The notes: generated from the letters alone by a model not told the origin. Counted from the stretch's first letter, positions 24,526 through 33,667 are shown. The stretch is DNA of 40,191 nt from an uncultured Lachnospiraceae bacterium (GCA_910586255.1 CAJUHR010000036.1:1-40191); one strand, 5' to 3'. Numbers and translations: made by a program.

Positions 24526-26109
24526 CTACTTAATCCGAAACCCCCGGCTTTCCCCTCCTGCCTCAAGCGTCAGGAATATATGCTCATCCTCCCGGAAAAT
24601 ATTCTCTCCAATGTGGAAAATCAGCCCGCCATTTTCAGCTGCCCCGGGCTCCACGGAAACGCTGGCCAAATCCGTCATCCCAATCATATCCACCGGTATA
24701 TAGCGATGGCCTCCCGAGCTTATCAGATGCACAGACAGATCCTCACTGGTTCCAATCATTTCCAGAAACTGCCGCTTCTTTTTTCCCTGATTCTCCACAC
24801 TCATATCCAGGCGCACAAAAATCTTGCCCTCATCCGCCTCAAAATACATAGAGCTGGTCTCCAACCGCTTCATCTCCTCCACCTGATTCAAAGTGATCCT
24901 CCAGTCAGCAATCTCCACACTCCCTCCCGGCTGCTTCACATCCGACCGGAGCAGATATTCGTCCACCTTGTCCCGAATCTCCTCCGCACGTTCCCGGGCC
25001 TTCTGAAGCTTTAAGCCGGATTCTATCTCAACCCCTGCAATCTGCTCAAGAAGCTCTGCTGAAATACTCTCTCGATTCCATGCAGATTCCAGATTTGCCG
25101 GCGTTTTGCTCTCCTCACCCTCCACAGACCAATAGACCACCGGCTCCTGGTAAAAATCGTGCCCTAAAGGCGTCCGGTTCCCTGAATACTTATATTTCTC
25201 CCGGTCTCCTTTGTCCTCCTTTTCCTCAAACGCCAGCTCAAACCGATAGTTCTTTTCACCTTTTCCAATGGTAAAGCTGTTTCCCTCTGCTGCCGGCATC
25301 GGTTCCCAGCCCTCCTTCAAAGCCATACGGTATACCTGGCCAAAAGAAAGATCACTATATTCCAACTCCGGATACTCCCTGGTCTCATCCCCGGAGATCA
25401 CTGTAATCCCTCCAGGCTCTCCACGCACTGCCTCAAAAGCCTCCTCCGGCACATCCGCCGGGATCTCCCCCAGATAATACCTCTCCAAAAAGGTCAGATA
25501 ATTGACTTCCAGATATTGCTCCATAGTCTCCCTGTCATGAAGCCCGGTAACACTGTCCGGAATACGGATAATTCCGGGCTGATAGCCCTCCGGCGAAAAA
25601 TCCCGGATCTCCACCCGGATATTGGCGCTGTTCCAGCCATCTCCCACTGTGCCTGTGGTATACTTAGCCGGCAGCCCTGCAGCCTTATAAGCATCCGCGA
25701 TCCCCGCCAGCTTTCCCGCCAGCTCCCCGATCTCCTCATAGCCGCCAACCGTAGCCACCAGCTCCTTTTGCCCGTCTCCCGGTTCCAGCACAAGCCCCGC
25801 CTCCCCGGCCTTTTTCATCACAAAGGCCAGGGGGCAGGTATCGTCAAAGCCCTTGTTCGTATACTCATCTCCCACAGGAAATACCTCAAATTCCAGCTTC
25901 TCCCCATCCTTTTGCACAACCCGGTAAGAAGTCTCCTCCCCCGCGCCCGGCACCTGTTCAATCTGAAATTTGCCCCCATAACGGTTTTTCAGATACTGCT
26001 CTACCTCCGGATACGGAGACTTCCCTCCCAAAACCGAACAGCCTGACACACCCAAAGCCAGACCAAAAAACACAGCAGTGGAAAGCCTCTTTCCCCTTGA
26101 CATTTTCAT
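24526..26109 (-). CDS. lipoprotein of unknown function, DUF4352-like C-terminus
   Basis: I choose 26109 (MKMSRGKRLS) because GAGGAAAG lies just upstream. The protein has 527 aa. A signal peptide ends in the lipobox VSGC near residue 24. The middle (about 60-370) is charged, has few motifs and looks like repeated alpha/beta modules. The last 110 residues (MYFEADEGKIFVRLDMSVEN, GGHRYIPVDMIGM, NGGLIFHIGE) resemble an immunoglobulin-like DUF4352 domain, usual in surface lipoproteins. The gene lies 54 bp after the aminotransferase gene and 13 bp before the P1 peptidase gene. It may be a surface sensor or binding protein for the same substrates; that is a guess from position. Confidence 0.65.
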   Translation of the reverse strand: MKMSRGKRLSTAVFFGLALGVSGCSVLGGKSPYPEVEQYLKNRYGGKFQIEQVPGAGEETSYRVVQKDGEKLEFEVFPVGDEYTNKGFDDTCPLAFVMKKAGEAGLVLEPGDGQKELVATVGGYEEIGELAGKLAGIADAYKAAGLPAKYTTGTVGDGWNSANIRVEIRDFSPEGYQPGIIRIPDSVTGLHDRETMEQYLEVNYLTFLERYYLGEIPADVPEEAFEAVRGEPGGITVISGDETREYPELEYSDLSFGQVYRMALKEGWEPMPAAEGNSFTIGKGEKNYRFELAFEEKEDKGDREKYKYSGNRTPLGHDFYQEPVVYWSVEGEESKTPANLESAWNRESISAELLEQIAGVEIESGLKLQKARERAEEIRDKVDEYLLRSDVKQPGGSVEIADWRITLNQVEEMKRLETSSMYFEADEGKIFVRLDMSVENQGKKKRQFLEMIGTSEDLSVHLISSGGHRYIPVDMIGMTDLASVSVEPGAAENGGLIFHIGENIFREDEHIFLTLEAGGESRGFRIK

Positions 26110-26163
26110 GGTCTTTCCTCTCTCCTCTGAACTTACTTTCCTCTTTTCTTTCATGATTACTTC

Positions 26164-27009
26164 TTACAGCCCGATCTCCTCCATATACTTATCCCGAAGC
26201 CTCTTCACAATCTCTGGGTTTTTCATCCCGACAGACTTTCCATCTAACTCCATGGCCCGCATGCTGGGATGACTGGTGCTGGATATGATAATCTCATCCG
26301 CCTGAGCCATCTCCTCCAAAGTAAATGCTCTCTCCTCTACGGGAATCCCCAGCTCCCCACAATAAGCGATCATATGCTTCCTCTCCGTGCCCGGCAGGAT
26401 CAGGTTATCCAGGGGATGTGTGATAAACGCCCCGTCCTTAATCAGAGAAATATTGGAGTGGGAGCCCTCCGTCACATACCCGTCACGGACAAAAATCGCC
26501 TCGCTGCATCCGGCCTCCTTGGCCTTCTGAGCCGCCAGTACATTGGGAAGCAGGTTCAGTGTCTTAATATTGCAATGAAGGAATCGAGTGTCCTCCACGC
26601 TGAGCAGACGGTACTCATCCGACATCTCCACACCCTTCCAGGGCTTGCTGTACACGTAGAGATTGCTGGGCACAGCCTTTTCATCCGGGAACAGATGATT
26701 CCTGGGAGATGTCCCACGGGTAATCTGCCAATACAAAAACTGATGAGGGCTCTCCACCTTCTCAGTCAGCTCCAAAAGCAATCTGCCGATCTCCTCCTTG
26801 GGAGCCGGCAAATCGATTCTGACCATAGACGCACTGTTTGCCATTCTCTCCAGATGGTCCTCCAGGGCAAAGATCTTGCGGTTAAACACCATCGCCACCT
26901 CATAGATTCCGTCCCCAAAATAAAATCCCCGGTCATTGGCAGGTATCATCATATCTTCAATGGGCGTGATCCTTCCGTTATAATAAGCCAGGTTCTTCAT
27001 TCGTTCCAT
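26164..27009 (-). CDS. dat: D-amino-acid aminotransferase
   Basis: The start at 27009 (MERMKNLAYYNG) has GAGGAGAGG upstream and gives 281 aa, the family size. It is a class IV PLP enzyme: PANDRGFYFGDGIYEVAM, the PLP Lys in CNIKTLNLLPNVLAAQKA, and the VTEGSHSNI and ILPGTERKHMI motifs. The spacing and the IKTLNLLPN form favour D-amino-acid transaminase over branched-chain transaminase. It exchanges the amino group of D-amino acids with 2-oxoglutarate or pyruvate. It heads the operon with the lipoprotein and P1 peptidase and fits the D-aminopeptidase encoded in the neighbouring operon. Confidence 0.85.
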   Translation of the reverse strand: MERMKNLAYYNGRITPIEDMMIPANDRGFYFGDGIYEVAMVFNRKIFALEDHLERMANSASMVRIDLPAPKEEIGRLLLELTEKVESPHQFLYWQITRGTSPRNHLFPDEKAVPSNLYVYSKPWKGVEMSDEYRLLSVEDTRFLHCNIKTLNLLPNVLAAQKAKEAGCSEAIFVRDGYVTEGSHSNISLIKDGAFITHPLDNLILPGTERKHMIAYCGELGIPVEERAFTLEEMAQADEIIISSTSHPSMRAMELDGKSVGMKNPEIVKRLRDKYMEEIGL

Positions 27010-27131
27010 AACAATCCTCTCCTCTCGCCGGTCATTGCGGCATTTTCTTCTCAGTATACGATTTACCATCTGCTTTGTAAAGGGAAAACTACTCCCTCTG
27101 CCTTTTTTTGAACAGTAGCTCATAATAGCAA

Positions 27132-27398
27132 TTAACAATACTGATCCAAAAACGCCTCCACAGCTTTACTCTTTTCCGCAAGCATAAACCATTCATCCAG
27201 CCGGGTTAAATCTCTTTCCTCCTGAATCTCATTTCTCAATTTTTCCGGAATCATACCTTTTATCTCCAATATCTTTAGTATGTCTTCGGCTTTTTCCTCA
27301 GCTTTTCCCTGCTTCCTCACATACATTTACCGGGCCTGTTCATCCCTCTTAAAATCCCACTTAACATTTTTGATATTTTCCCATACATAACCACCTTT
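27132..27398 (-). pseudogene. C-terminal remnant of Rpn/PD-(D/E)XK transposase-like nuclease gene
   Basis: The frame reads GGYVWENIKNVKWDFKRDEQ then AR-stop-MYVRKQGKAEEKAEDILK and on to LRNEIQEERDLTRLDEWFML and SKAVEAFLD. This matches the C-terminal third of Rpn-family recombination-promoting nucleases, which are widespread and often decayed in Clostridia. A TAA at 27327-27329 breaks the frame and a TGA at 27399-27401 ends it upstream. The nuclease core is gone. Confidence 0.6.
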
Positions 27399-27423
27399 TC
27401 AAAAAGCCTCCTTTCGCTATAAT
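27396..27423 (+). promoter_or_regulatory. probable promoter of first alpha-galactosidase gene
   Basis: A perfect TATAAT (27418-27423) lies 16 bp after TTTTCA (27396-27401). The leader is about 50 nt and ends in the ribosome binding site GGAGG before the ATG at 27482. Confidence 0.5.
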
Positions 27424-27481
27424 AAAACGTAGCAGTCAAATTCAACATTACTGAAATCTGACAAAAACGGAGGTACATCAC

Positions 27482-29722
27482 ATGGCAATCCTTTATCATG
27501 AAGCCGCAAGGGAGTTCCACCTGTACAACAATACGATCAGCTACATCATAAGAATCTTGGACAACGGTCATTTAGGCCAGCTCTACTTCGGGGCCAGAAT
27601 CAGCGACCGGCCGGATTTCGACCACCTGCTTGAGAGCTGCTACCGCCCCATGGCCGCTTACCAGTCCGAGGGCTATGCCTTTTCCTTAGAGCACATCAAG
27701 CAGGAGTACCCGGTCTACGGCACCACGGACTTTAAGCTCCCTGCCATGGAAATTCTCCAGGAAAACGGCAGCCGCATCACCAACTTTACTTACCAGTCCC
27801 ACCGCATTTTTTCCGGCAAGCCGGCCCTTGAGGGACTGCCCGCCACCTATACAGAATCCAATGAGGAGGCCGATACCTTAGAGGTGACCCTAAAGGATGA
27901 ACTGTTGGGTTTAAAGCTGGTTCTCCTCTACACCATCTTCAACAATGAGGGGGCCATCGCCAGGAGCGCCCGGTTTGAGAATCCCACTGAGGATTCCTTT
28001 GAGATCACCAGAGCCATGAGCTTTAGCCTGGACCTGCCGGACTGCGATTATGACTGGATTCAATTCTCCGGCGCCTGGTCCAGGGAGCGCCAGGTGAAAA
28101 CCCGCCGCTTGGAACAGGGCATCCAGGCCGTCAGCAGCACCCGGGGTCACTCCAGTAACACCCACAATCCCTTCATCGTGCTAAAGCGCCCCACGGCAGA
28201 CGAATTTCAGGGCGAGGTGATGGGCTTTTCCCTGGTATACAGCGGCAATTTCCTGGCCCAGGCCGAGGTGGATACCTACAACGTGACCCGTGTAATGCTG
28301 GGTATCAATCCCTTCGGCTTTACCTGGCATCTGGCTCCCGGCGAGAAGTTCCAGACCCCGGAGGCCGTGACCGTCTATTCAAGGACAGGGTTAAACGGCA
28401 TGAGCCAGACCTTTCACCGCCTTTACCGCAGCCGTCTGGCCAGAGGAGTGTGGAGGGACAGGGTGCGCCCGATTCTCTTAAACAACTGGGAAGCCACCTA
28501 CTTTGATTTTGACGAGGACAAGCTGGTGGAGATTGCGCGGGCCGCCAAGGAGGACGGCGTGGAGCTGTTCGTGCTGGATGACGGCTGGTTCGGCGCCCGC
28601 AACAATGACTATGCCGGCCTTGGCGACTGGTATGCCAACACCGAGCGCCTGCCAAACGGCATCAAGGGCCTGTCGGAAAAGATCGAGGCCCTGGGCATGA
28701 AATTCGGCTTCTGGGTGGAGCTGGAGATGGCAAATATGGACAGCGATCTTTACCGTGCCCATCCCGACTGGCTGATTCAGACGCCGGGACGCGCCCTCTC
28801 CCACGGCAGACATCAGTATGTGTTGGATTTCTCCCGCGCCGAGGTGGTAGACCACATCTACGAGATGGTGGCAAAGATCCTCTCCGAGTCCAAGGTCTCC
28901 TATATTAAGTGGGATATGAACCGCTCCATCACCGAATGTTACTCCCTGGCCCTGGATCCAAAACGACAGGGGGAGGTATTCCACCGCTATGTGCTGGGAC
29001 TTTACTCCTTGTACGAGCGGCTGACCACTGACTTTCCCCACATTCTGTTTGAGTCCTGCGCCAGTGGCGGAGCCAGGTTTGATGCCGGTATGCTCTACTA
29101 CGCTCCCCAGTGCTGGACCAGCGATGATTCCGATGCGGCAGAGCGGGTAAAGATCCAGTACGGCACCAGCTTCTGCTACCCGGTGGTAAGCATGGGCGCT
29201 CACGTGTCCGCTGTGCCCAACCATCAGTTAAACCGCATCACTCCTCTCTCCACCCGCGGCAATGTGGCCTTCTTCGGCGCTTTCGGTTACGAGCTGGATC
29301 TGCAAAAGCTGACCAGCAAAGAGAGGGAAATGGTAAGGGAGCAGATCCGTTTTATGAAGCGCTACCGCTCTGTCATTCAGTTTGGCACCTTCTACCGGCT
29401 TAAGAGCCCCTTTGAGCACAATATCGCCGCCTGGATGGTTGTGTCCGAGGACCAGCGCACAGCCATTGTAGGCTATTACAAGATCCTCAATGACGTCAAC
29501 TGCCCATACCGTAGACTCCGCTTAAAGGGCTTAGACCCTGATAAGGTTTACCGCGTAGACCAGACCGGCCTGTGCCACGGCGGCGATGAGCTGATGAACT
29601 TAGGGCTTATCACCACCGATTCCTCCTCTGGACAGCCCGTCAGCGGTCAGCCGGAGGAAGACTTTGAGGTCTGTACCGACTTCTGGTCAAAGCTTTATGT
29701 GCTGACAAGCGACAATCGGTAA
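27482..29722 (+). CDS. alpha-galactosidase, GH36, copy 1
   Basis: The protein has 746 aa, normal for bacterial GH36, without a signal peptide, so cytosolic. It has an N-terminal beta-sandwich (1-330), a (beta/alpha)8 barrel (about 340-630) and a C-terminal beta domain. The nucleophile is Asp478 in YIKWDMNRS and the acid/base is Asp548 in CWTSDDSDAAER, the positions known for Geobacillus AgaA-type enzymes. LFVLDDGWFG and ESCASGGARFD also line the active site. One oddity is WVELEM where the family has W-x-EPEM. It removes alpha-1,6-galactose from raffinose, melibiose or stachyose. It has its own promoter and a terminator and sits apart from copy 2. Confidence 0.92.
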   Translation: MAILYHEAAREFHLYNNTISYIIRILDNGHLGQLYFGARISDRPDFDHLLESCYRPMAAYQSEGYAFSLEHIKQEYPVYGTTDFKLPAMEILQENGSRITNFTYQSHRIFSGKPALEGLPATYTESNEEADTLEVTLKDELLGLKLVLLYTIFNNEGAIARSARFENPTEDSFEITRAMSFSLDLPDCDYDWIQFSGAWSRERQVKTRRLEQGIQAVSSTRGHSSNTHNPFIVLKRPTADEFQGEVMGFSLVYSGNFLAQAEVDTYNVTRVMLGINPFGFTWHLAPGEKFQTPEAVTVYSRTGLNGMSQTFHRLYRSRLARGVWRDRVRPILLNNWEATYFDFDEDKLVEIARAAKEDGVELFVLDDGWFGARNNDYAGLGDWYANTERLPNGIKGLSEKIEALGMKFGFWVELEMANMDSDLYRAHPDWLIQTPGRALSHGRHQYVLDFSRAEVVDHIYEMVAKILSESKVSYIKWDMNRSITECYSLALDPKRQGEVFHRYVLGLYSLYERLTTDFPHILFESCASGGARFDAGMLYYAPQCWTSDDSDAAERVKIQYGTSFCYPVVSMGAHVSAVPNHQLNRITPLSTRGNVAFFGAFGYELDLQKLTSKEREMVREQIRFMKRYRSVIQFGTFYRLKSPFEHNIAAWMVVSEDQRTAIVGYYKILNDVNCPYRRLRLKGLDPDKVYRVDQTGLCHGGDELMNLGLITTDSSSGQPVSGQPEEDFEVCTDFWSKLYVLTSDNR

Positions 29723-29741
29723 TCCCAAAAATGTCATAAAT

Positions 29742-29796
29742 AAAACATCCCCGTTTAAATCCGAACAGCAAATGCAGATTTAAACAGGGATGTTTT
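29742..29796. terminator. intrinsic terminator after first alpha-galactosidase gene
   Basis: A 20-nt arm at 29742-29761 (AAAACATCCCCGTTT...) pairs with 29777-29796 with one mismatch, and ends in GTTTTGTT. A-rich and T-rich ends make it usable on both strands. Confidence 0.85.
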
Positions 29797-30128
29797 GTTC
29801 CTCCATGCATATCTATAAAACGAAACGGCGCCCCAGCACTGCGCTCAATCAGAGTTCCCATAAACGGCATAGGGCATATCTCTGTCCAATTGGCAGAGAC
29901 CTAAAACTGACGGGTAAAGCTGGCCGCTTCATTTTTATCTCTCCAGGCCCAATCTTCCAGCAGAGAGGACAGAGTTAAAAACACCTGATTGTACCAGTCC
30001 GCCTCACTGGCCCCGACTGCTTTGTCATAGAAAGTTTGTGCATCCTGCCTAAGGACTCCTCCTGTGTGGAAAGAGAATACCATTTTCCATCACAGTCCCG
30101 GCAGCCGATATCCAGATACCCCGCCTTA
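29797..30128 (-). other. gene-free stretch with decayed coding-like sequence
   Basis: No intact gene is visible. On the minus strand the frame at 30083-29901 gives TFYDKAVGASEADWYNQVFL followed by LEDWAWRDKNEAASFTRQF, and an overlapping frame just upstream gives KAGYLDIGCRDCDGKWYSLS. Together they look like a frameshifted remnant of one gene. I could not assign the family. Confidence 0.3.
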
Positions 30129-31025
30129 TCAATCCTCCCCCGCCGGCAAAAGGCTCTGCAATTCCTTCTGCAGCCTATCCCTGTAAGACGCTGACACACA
30201 GCTGCGGTATTTGGTGGGAGTCGTCCCCATCCTTCTCTTAAAGGCAGCCGAAAAAGCAGCCGGATTCTTAAAACCGCAGCTTTCCGCCACGGCCTCCACC
30301 GGCTGATCGCTTAAGGTAAGCAGCTCTGTGGCCCGGGTAATGCAAAAGTTAGTCAGATATTCCTTTGGGGAAACTCCCAGGGTCTCATTAAAAATCTGAT
30401 AGAGATACACCCGGCTCACTGCCACCTGGCTGGCAACATCCGCCACCTGCAGTCCCTCGGAAAAATGCTGCTGGATATAGGTCACTGCCTCTCTCAGATA
30501 TCGGTTGATATTTTCCCGGTGATGTTCCGGGTCATAGCGTTGCTGAGATTCGTCATCGTCTGCCAAAAAAGAAAAAAATTCATACAAAAGTCCGTGAAGA
30601 TAAAATTCATTTTTAGGGCTGTTTTTATTGTGGCGCAACATCCTAAATACCAGTTCCCGGATTCGTTCACCCTCCCGGCTCTGGAACACCAGATGATTGT
30701 GGTTATATCCCAAATGATACAAATATTCCGGCGCGCGGGGACCGGAAAACCCCACCCACACATAGGTCCAGGGGTTGTCCGGATCGGCATGGTAAAAAGT
30801 CACCGTGTTAGGCTCAATCAAAAAACCCTGTCCAGCCTTTAAGTGGTAGTGATTGCCGCCCACCACATATTCCCCCTCGCCCTCCAGAATAAAATGGGCC
30901 ACATAGTTGGGACGCACTGCAGGACCGAACCGATGATTTCTGTCACATTTTTCATAACCGCAGAAGCACAGATAGAAATCCTGGATCTGGCGGTTTGTAA
31001 GCTGCAATACAAATGACTGTTCCAT
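30129..31025 (-). CDS. AraC-family regulator, copy 1
   Basis: The protein has 298 aa. Residues 1-150 form a cupin-like sugar sensor (YVAHFILEGEGEYVVGGNHY, LKAGQGFLIEPNTVTFYHAD, PWTYVWVGFSG). The C-terminal 100 residues hold the two AraC helix-turn-helices (LQVADVASQVAVSRVYLYQI and PVEAVAESCGFKNPAAFSAA, then FKRRMGTTPTKYR). GAGGAGGG precedes the start. It lies 70 bp downstream of a second AraC gene on the same strand. Both belong to the MsmR/RafR-like type and likely activate the alpha-galactoside genes around them. Confidence 0.88.
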   Translation of the reverse strand: MEQSFVLQLTNRQIQDFYLCFCGYEKCDRNHRFGPAVRPNYVAHFILEGEGEYVVGGNHYHLKAGQGFLIEPNTVTFYHADPDNPWTYVWVGFSGPRAPEYLYHLGYNHNHLVFQSREGERIRELVFRMLRHNKNSPKNEFYLHGLLYEFFSFLADDDESQQRYDPEHHRENINRYLREAVTYIQQHFSEGLQVADVASQVAVSRVYLYQIFNETLGVSPKEYLTNFCITRATELLTLSDQPVEAVAESCGFKNPAAFSAAFKRRMGTTPTKYRSCVSASYRDRLQKELQSLLPAGED

Positions 31026-31095
31026 GTCCCTCCTCTTTTATACTCGCAAGCATACTTATTTGCCAAATGATTGGGCTTACGGGTATATGATCCCC

Positions 31096-32004
31096 CTATT
31101 CAATAGGAGGCTGTTTTTCCGTGTACTGTTCCACAGTCTCCTTGTGACTGCGATAATTCTTGGGACTTAAATCAAATTTCTTTTTAAAGGCTTTGGAAAA
31201 CGCAAGAGAATCTTCATATCCCACGGCGGCGGACACCTCTGTCACCGGAAGCTCCGTTGATATCAGCAGATTGGCCGCCTTGTGCAGCCTGAAATCCATC
31301 AGGAATTTCTGGGCGGAAAGTCCTAACTCCTTCTGGAACACATGATTCAGATAGGTACGACTAATCCCTACATAATCAGCAATATCCGTCACATTGATTC
31401 CGTAGCTGTGCTTCCATTTCACATAGTCAATGGCCTGCTCCACATAGACATTGCTGCTGTAATCGTAACGGCCGGAACCGCTCTTCTGATTCAGAAAATC
31501 ATGGTTATAATTCTCCACCAACAGTGCCAGCAACATCATAAGAGAGGAATTGCGTTTTAAATCATTGGAAAAGGACAGCTGAATAGCATTCAAAATGGCG
31601 TTGATCTGTTCGATCACCGGTTCCCGGTTTTTAAAGGGAAGCACATAGGACTGACGGGAAAAACCGCAGTTCTTTAAAATAGCTTCTGCGCGAATTCCAT
31701 CAAATCCGACCCAGGCATAGGTCCAAGGCTCTTCCGGGTCGGCTCCATAGCGAACCTCCTCGCCCGGACGGATCAAAAACATCTGGTTTGCGCTGAGAAA
31801 ATAAGTAATACCATTGACCGTGTATGAACCCTTTCCATCCAAAACAAAATGGATAATGTACTCTTCCCGAATCGTTCGTGCGATTGTATGTGTAGGCAGG
31901 CAGTGCTCAAGCCCGCAGTGAACCAGGTAAAGATCCATATAGCTTCCCCGAAGATGTTCCAGACACCGGAACTGGGCAGAATCGGTATACTTGACATTCT
32001 TCAT
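31096..32004 (-). CDS. AraC-family regulator, copy 2 (MsmR/RafR-like)
   Basis: The protein has 302 aa with the same plan as its neighbour: cupin sensor (YIIHFVLDGKGSYTVNGITY, LSANQMFLIRPGEEVRYGAD, PWTYAWVGFDG) and two C-terminal helix-turn-helices (INVTDIADYVGISRTYLNHV, PVTEVSAAVGYEDSLAFSKA, FKKKFDLSPKNYR). TGGAGG precedes the start. The two proteins are clearly paralogous but diverged. This gene is divergent from the sugar-binding protein gene, the usual place for the activator of a multiple-sugar ABC operon. Confidence 0.88.
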   Translation of the reverse strand: MKNVKYTDSAQFRCLEHLRGSYMDLYLVHCGLEHCLPTHTIARTIREEYIIHFVLDGKGSYTVNGITYFLSANQMFLIRPGEEVRYGADPEEPWTYAWVGFDGIRAEAILKNCGFSRQSYVLPFKNREPVIEQINAILNAIQLSFSNDLKRNSSLMMLLALLVENYNHDFLNQKSGSGRYDYSSNVYVEQAIDYVKWKHSYGINVTDIADYVGISRTYLNHVFQKELGLSAQKFLMDFRLHKAANLLISTELPVTEVSAAVGYEDSLAFSKAFKKKFDLSPKNYRSHKETVEQYTEKQPPIE

Positions 32005-32110
32005 AAAATTGTTTCCTCCAGTTTTTTAGCAATATTCAACAATGGCGCATAACGTGAACACTGGAAATACTATTTTATAATAATCACATTATACACCATA
32101 CCAAGTGATT

Positions 32111-32137
32111 TTTCCATATCTTTATTCATATTTCCAT
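32111..32137 (+). promoter_or_regulatory. direct repeat, candidate AraC binding site
   Basis: TTTCCAT occurs at 32111-32117 and again at 32131-32137, 20 bp apart (two helical turns), upstream of the -35 element at 32171. A related TATCCAT lies at 32165-32171, touching the -35. AraC-type activators bind such spaced half-sites. The binding is inferred. Confidence 0.4.
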
Positions 32138-32170
32138 GTTAAAGATTTCGATTTTATTGTGAGTTATCCA

Positions 32171-32199
32171 TAGACAATAATATCATCTTTTTCTATAAT
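32171..32199 (+). promoter_or_regulatory. sigma-A promoter of sugar ABC operon
   Basis: TAGACA (32171-32176) and a perfect TATAAT (32194-32199) are spaced 17 bp. The leader is about 40 nt and ends with GGGAGGTAATCACC before the ATG at 32247. Confidence 0.7.
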
Positions 32200-32246
32200 T
32201 ATTTCAAGAAATTAAGTCAATATGACGAACACGGGAGGTAATCACC

Positions 32247-33554
32247 ATGAAGAAACGCAACAAATTTCTCGCACTGGGCCTTTGCGCGGCCCTGGCAACA
32301 ACCACTCTGGCCGGCTGCGGCGGCAGCGCGGGCGGTGGCGGCGGAGACAGCGCCGGTGGCAATGGGGGGGGCGGCGATGCCGGCGGCAAGCTGACCGTAG
32401 CTATCTGGGACAACGGACAGCAGCCCGGCCTCCAGGAAATCCTTAATGATTTCACCGCAGCTACAGGTATTGAGACTCAGCTTCAGGTCATTGAGTGGAA
32501 CAGCTACTGGACTCTTTTGGAAGCAGGCGCTTCCGGCGGCGATATGCCTGACGTATTCTGGATGCACTCCAATGAAGCCGTAAGATATATGTCCAACGGC
32601 ATCCTGTTAGACATCACCGACAAGGTAAATGCCAGCGAAACTCTGGAGCTGGACAAGTTCCCGGAGGATTTAAAAAACATGTACACCTATGATGGAAAGA
32701 TTTACGCTCTTCCCAAGGACATGGATACTGTTGCAATCTGGTACAACAAGGATATGTTTGATGAGGCCGGCATCCCCTATCCGGATGGAAGCTGGACCTG
32801 GGACGATTTTTATGACATTGCCAAGCAGCTTACAAAGGACGATAACAGTCAGTTCGGTTTCTGCGCCAACCCGTCAAATGAGCAGGACACCTGGATGAAC
32901 ACGGTATATACCTTAGGCGGCTGTGTGTTAAACGCTGAGGGAAAGTCCGGGTTTGACGATCCCAAAACAGTTGCAGCCATGGAATTCTTTGACAAGCTGG
33001 TAAAAGATACCATGCCTCCGGCATCCACCATGTCTGAGACCGGCACGGACGTTCTCTTCGGTTCCGGCAAGGTTGCCATGATCAGCCAGGGCTCCTGGAT
33101 GGTAGCTGCCTTCAAGGACAATGAGTACATTGCTCAGCATGCAGATGTGGCCAGACTTCCCAAAGATCCGGAAACCGGTAGAAGCATTTCCCTCTACAAC
33201 GGCCTTGGCTGGTCCGCCTCCGCAGGCACCAAGAACCCGGAAGGCGCTTACAAGCTGATCGAATGGTTCGCTTCCAAGGATATGCAGCAGAAGCAGGCAG
33301 AGCTTGGCGTAACAATGGCTGCTTACGAGGGCGTATCAGACAAGTGGGTCAACAATACCGATCTGTTCAATCTGCAGCCCTATCTGGATGCCATGGATGA
33401 TGTGGTGTTCCGTCCCGCTACCAAGTCTACCCTGGCATGGTGGAACCCGATGGTTGAGGAGCTGAAAAAGCCCTGGAACGGCGAGGAGGATATGGCTACA
33501 GCCTGTGCCAATATCACACAGATCATGAACGAGAAGATTGCAGAGGAAAACTAA
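32247..33554 (+). CDS. sugar ABC transporter substrate-binding lipoprotein (family 1)
   Basis: The protein has 435 aa. The signal peptide ends in the lipobox LAGC, followed by a very Gly-rich linker to about residue 48. The family-1 fold follows: LTVAIWDNGQQPGLQEILND, PDVFWMHSNEAVRYMSNGIL, WYNKDMFDEAGIPYPDGSWT and AMISQGSWMVAAF. It binds an oligosaccharide outside the cell; the alpha-galactosidases beside it suggest raffinose-family sugars. It heads the transporter operon, and a stem-loop separates it from the permease genes. Confidence 0.92.
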   Translation: MKKRNKFLALGLCAALATTTLAGCGGSAGGGGGDSAGGNGGGGDAGGKLTVAIWDNGQQPGLQEILNDFTAATGIETQLQVIEWNSYWTLLEAGASGGDMPDVFWMHSNEAVRYMSNGILLDITDKVNASETLELDKFPEDLKNMYTYDGKIYALPKDMDTVAIWYNKDMFDEAGIPYPDGSWTWDDFYDIAKQLTKDDNSQFGFCANPSNEQDTWMNTVYTLGGCVLNAEGKSGFDDPKTVAAMEFFDKLVKDTMPPASTMSETGTDVLFGSGKVAMISQGSWMVAAFKDNEYIAQHADVARLPKDPETGRSISLYNGLGWSASAGTKNPEGAYKLIEWFASKDMQQKQAELGVTMAAYEGVSDKWVNNTDLFNLQPYLDAMDDVVFRPATKSTLAWWNPMVEELKKPWNGEEDMATACANITQIMNEKIAEEN

Positions 33555-33577
33555 AAGTATAATGTTTCTGTCCCTAT

Positions 33578-33667
33578 ATGTGCCTTCTTGTTTTCCCGGT
33601 AAATCTCCATGCCTGCTATCAGACACCGCTATAAATGAAAGGTTTACTGTGAAAGCAAAAGGCACAT
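33578..33667 (+). repeat. stem-loop between binding protein and permease genes
   Basis: ATGTGCCTT (33578-33586) and its exact complement AAGGCACAT (33659-33667) bracket the 150-bp gap, with GTAAA/TTTAC nested inside. There is no T-run after it. It may stabilise the binding-protein message or reduce read-through into the permeases. Confidence 0.5.

Noticed and set aside
32325..32390. GC-rich repeat in the sugar-binding protein gene as a tandem repeat or CRISPR-like element
   Set aside because: It encodes the Gly-rich linker after the lipobox; repeats are codon-level only.
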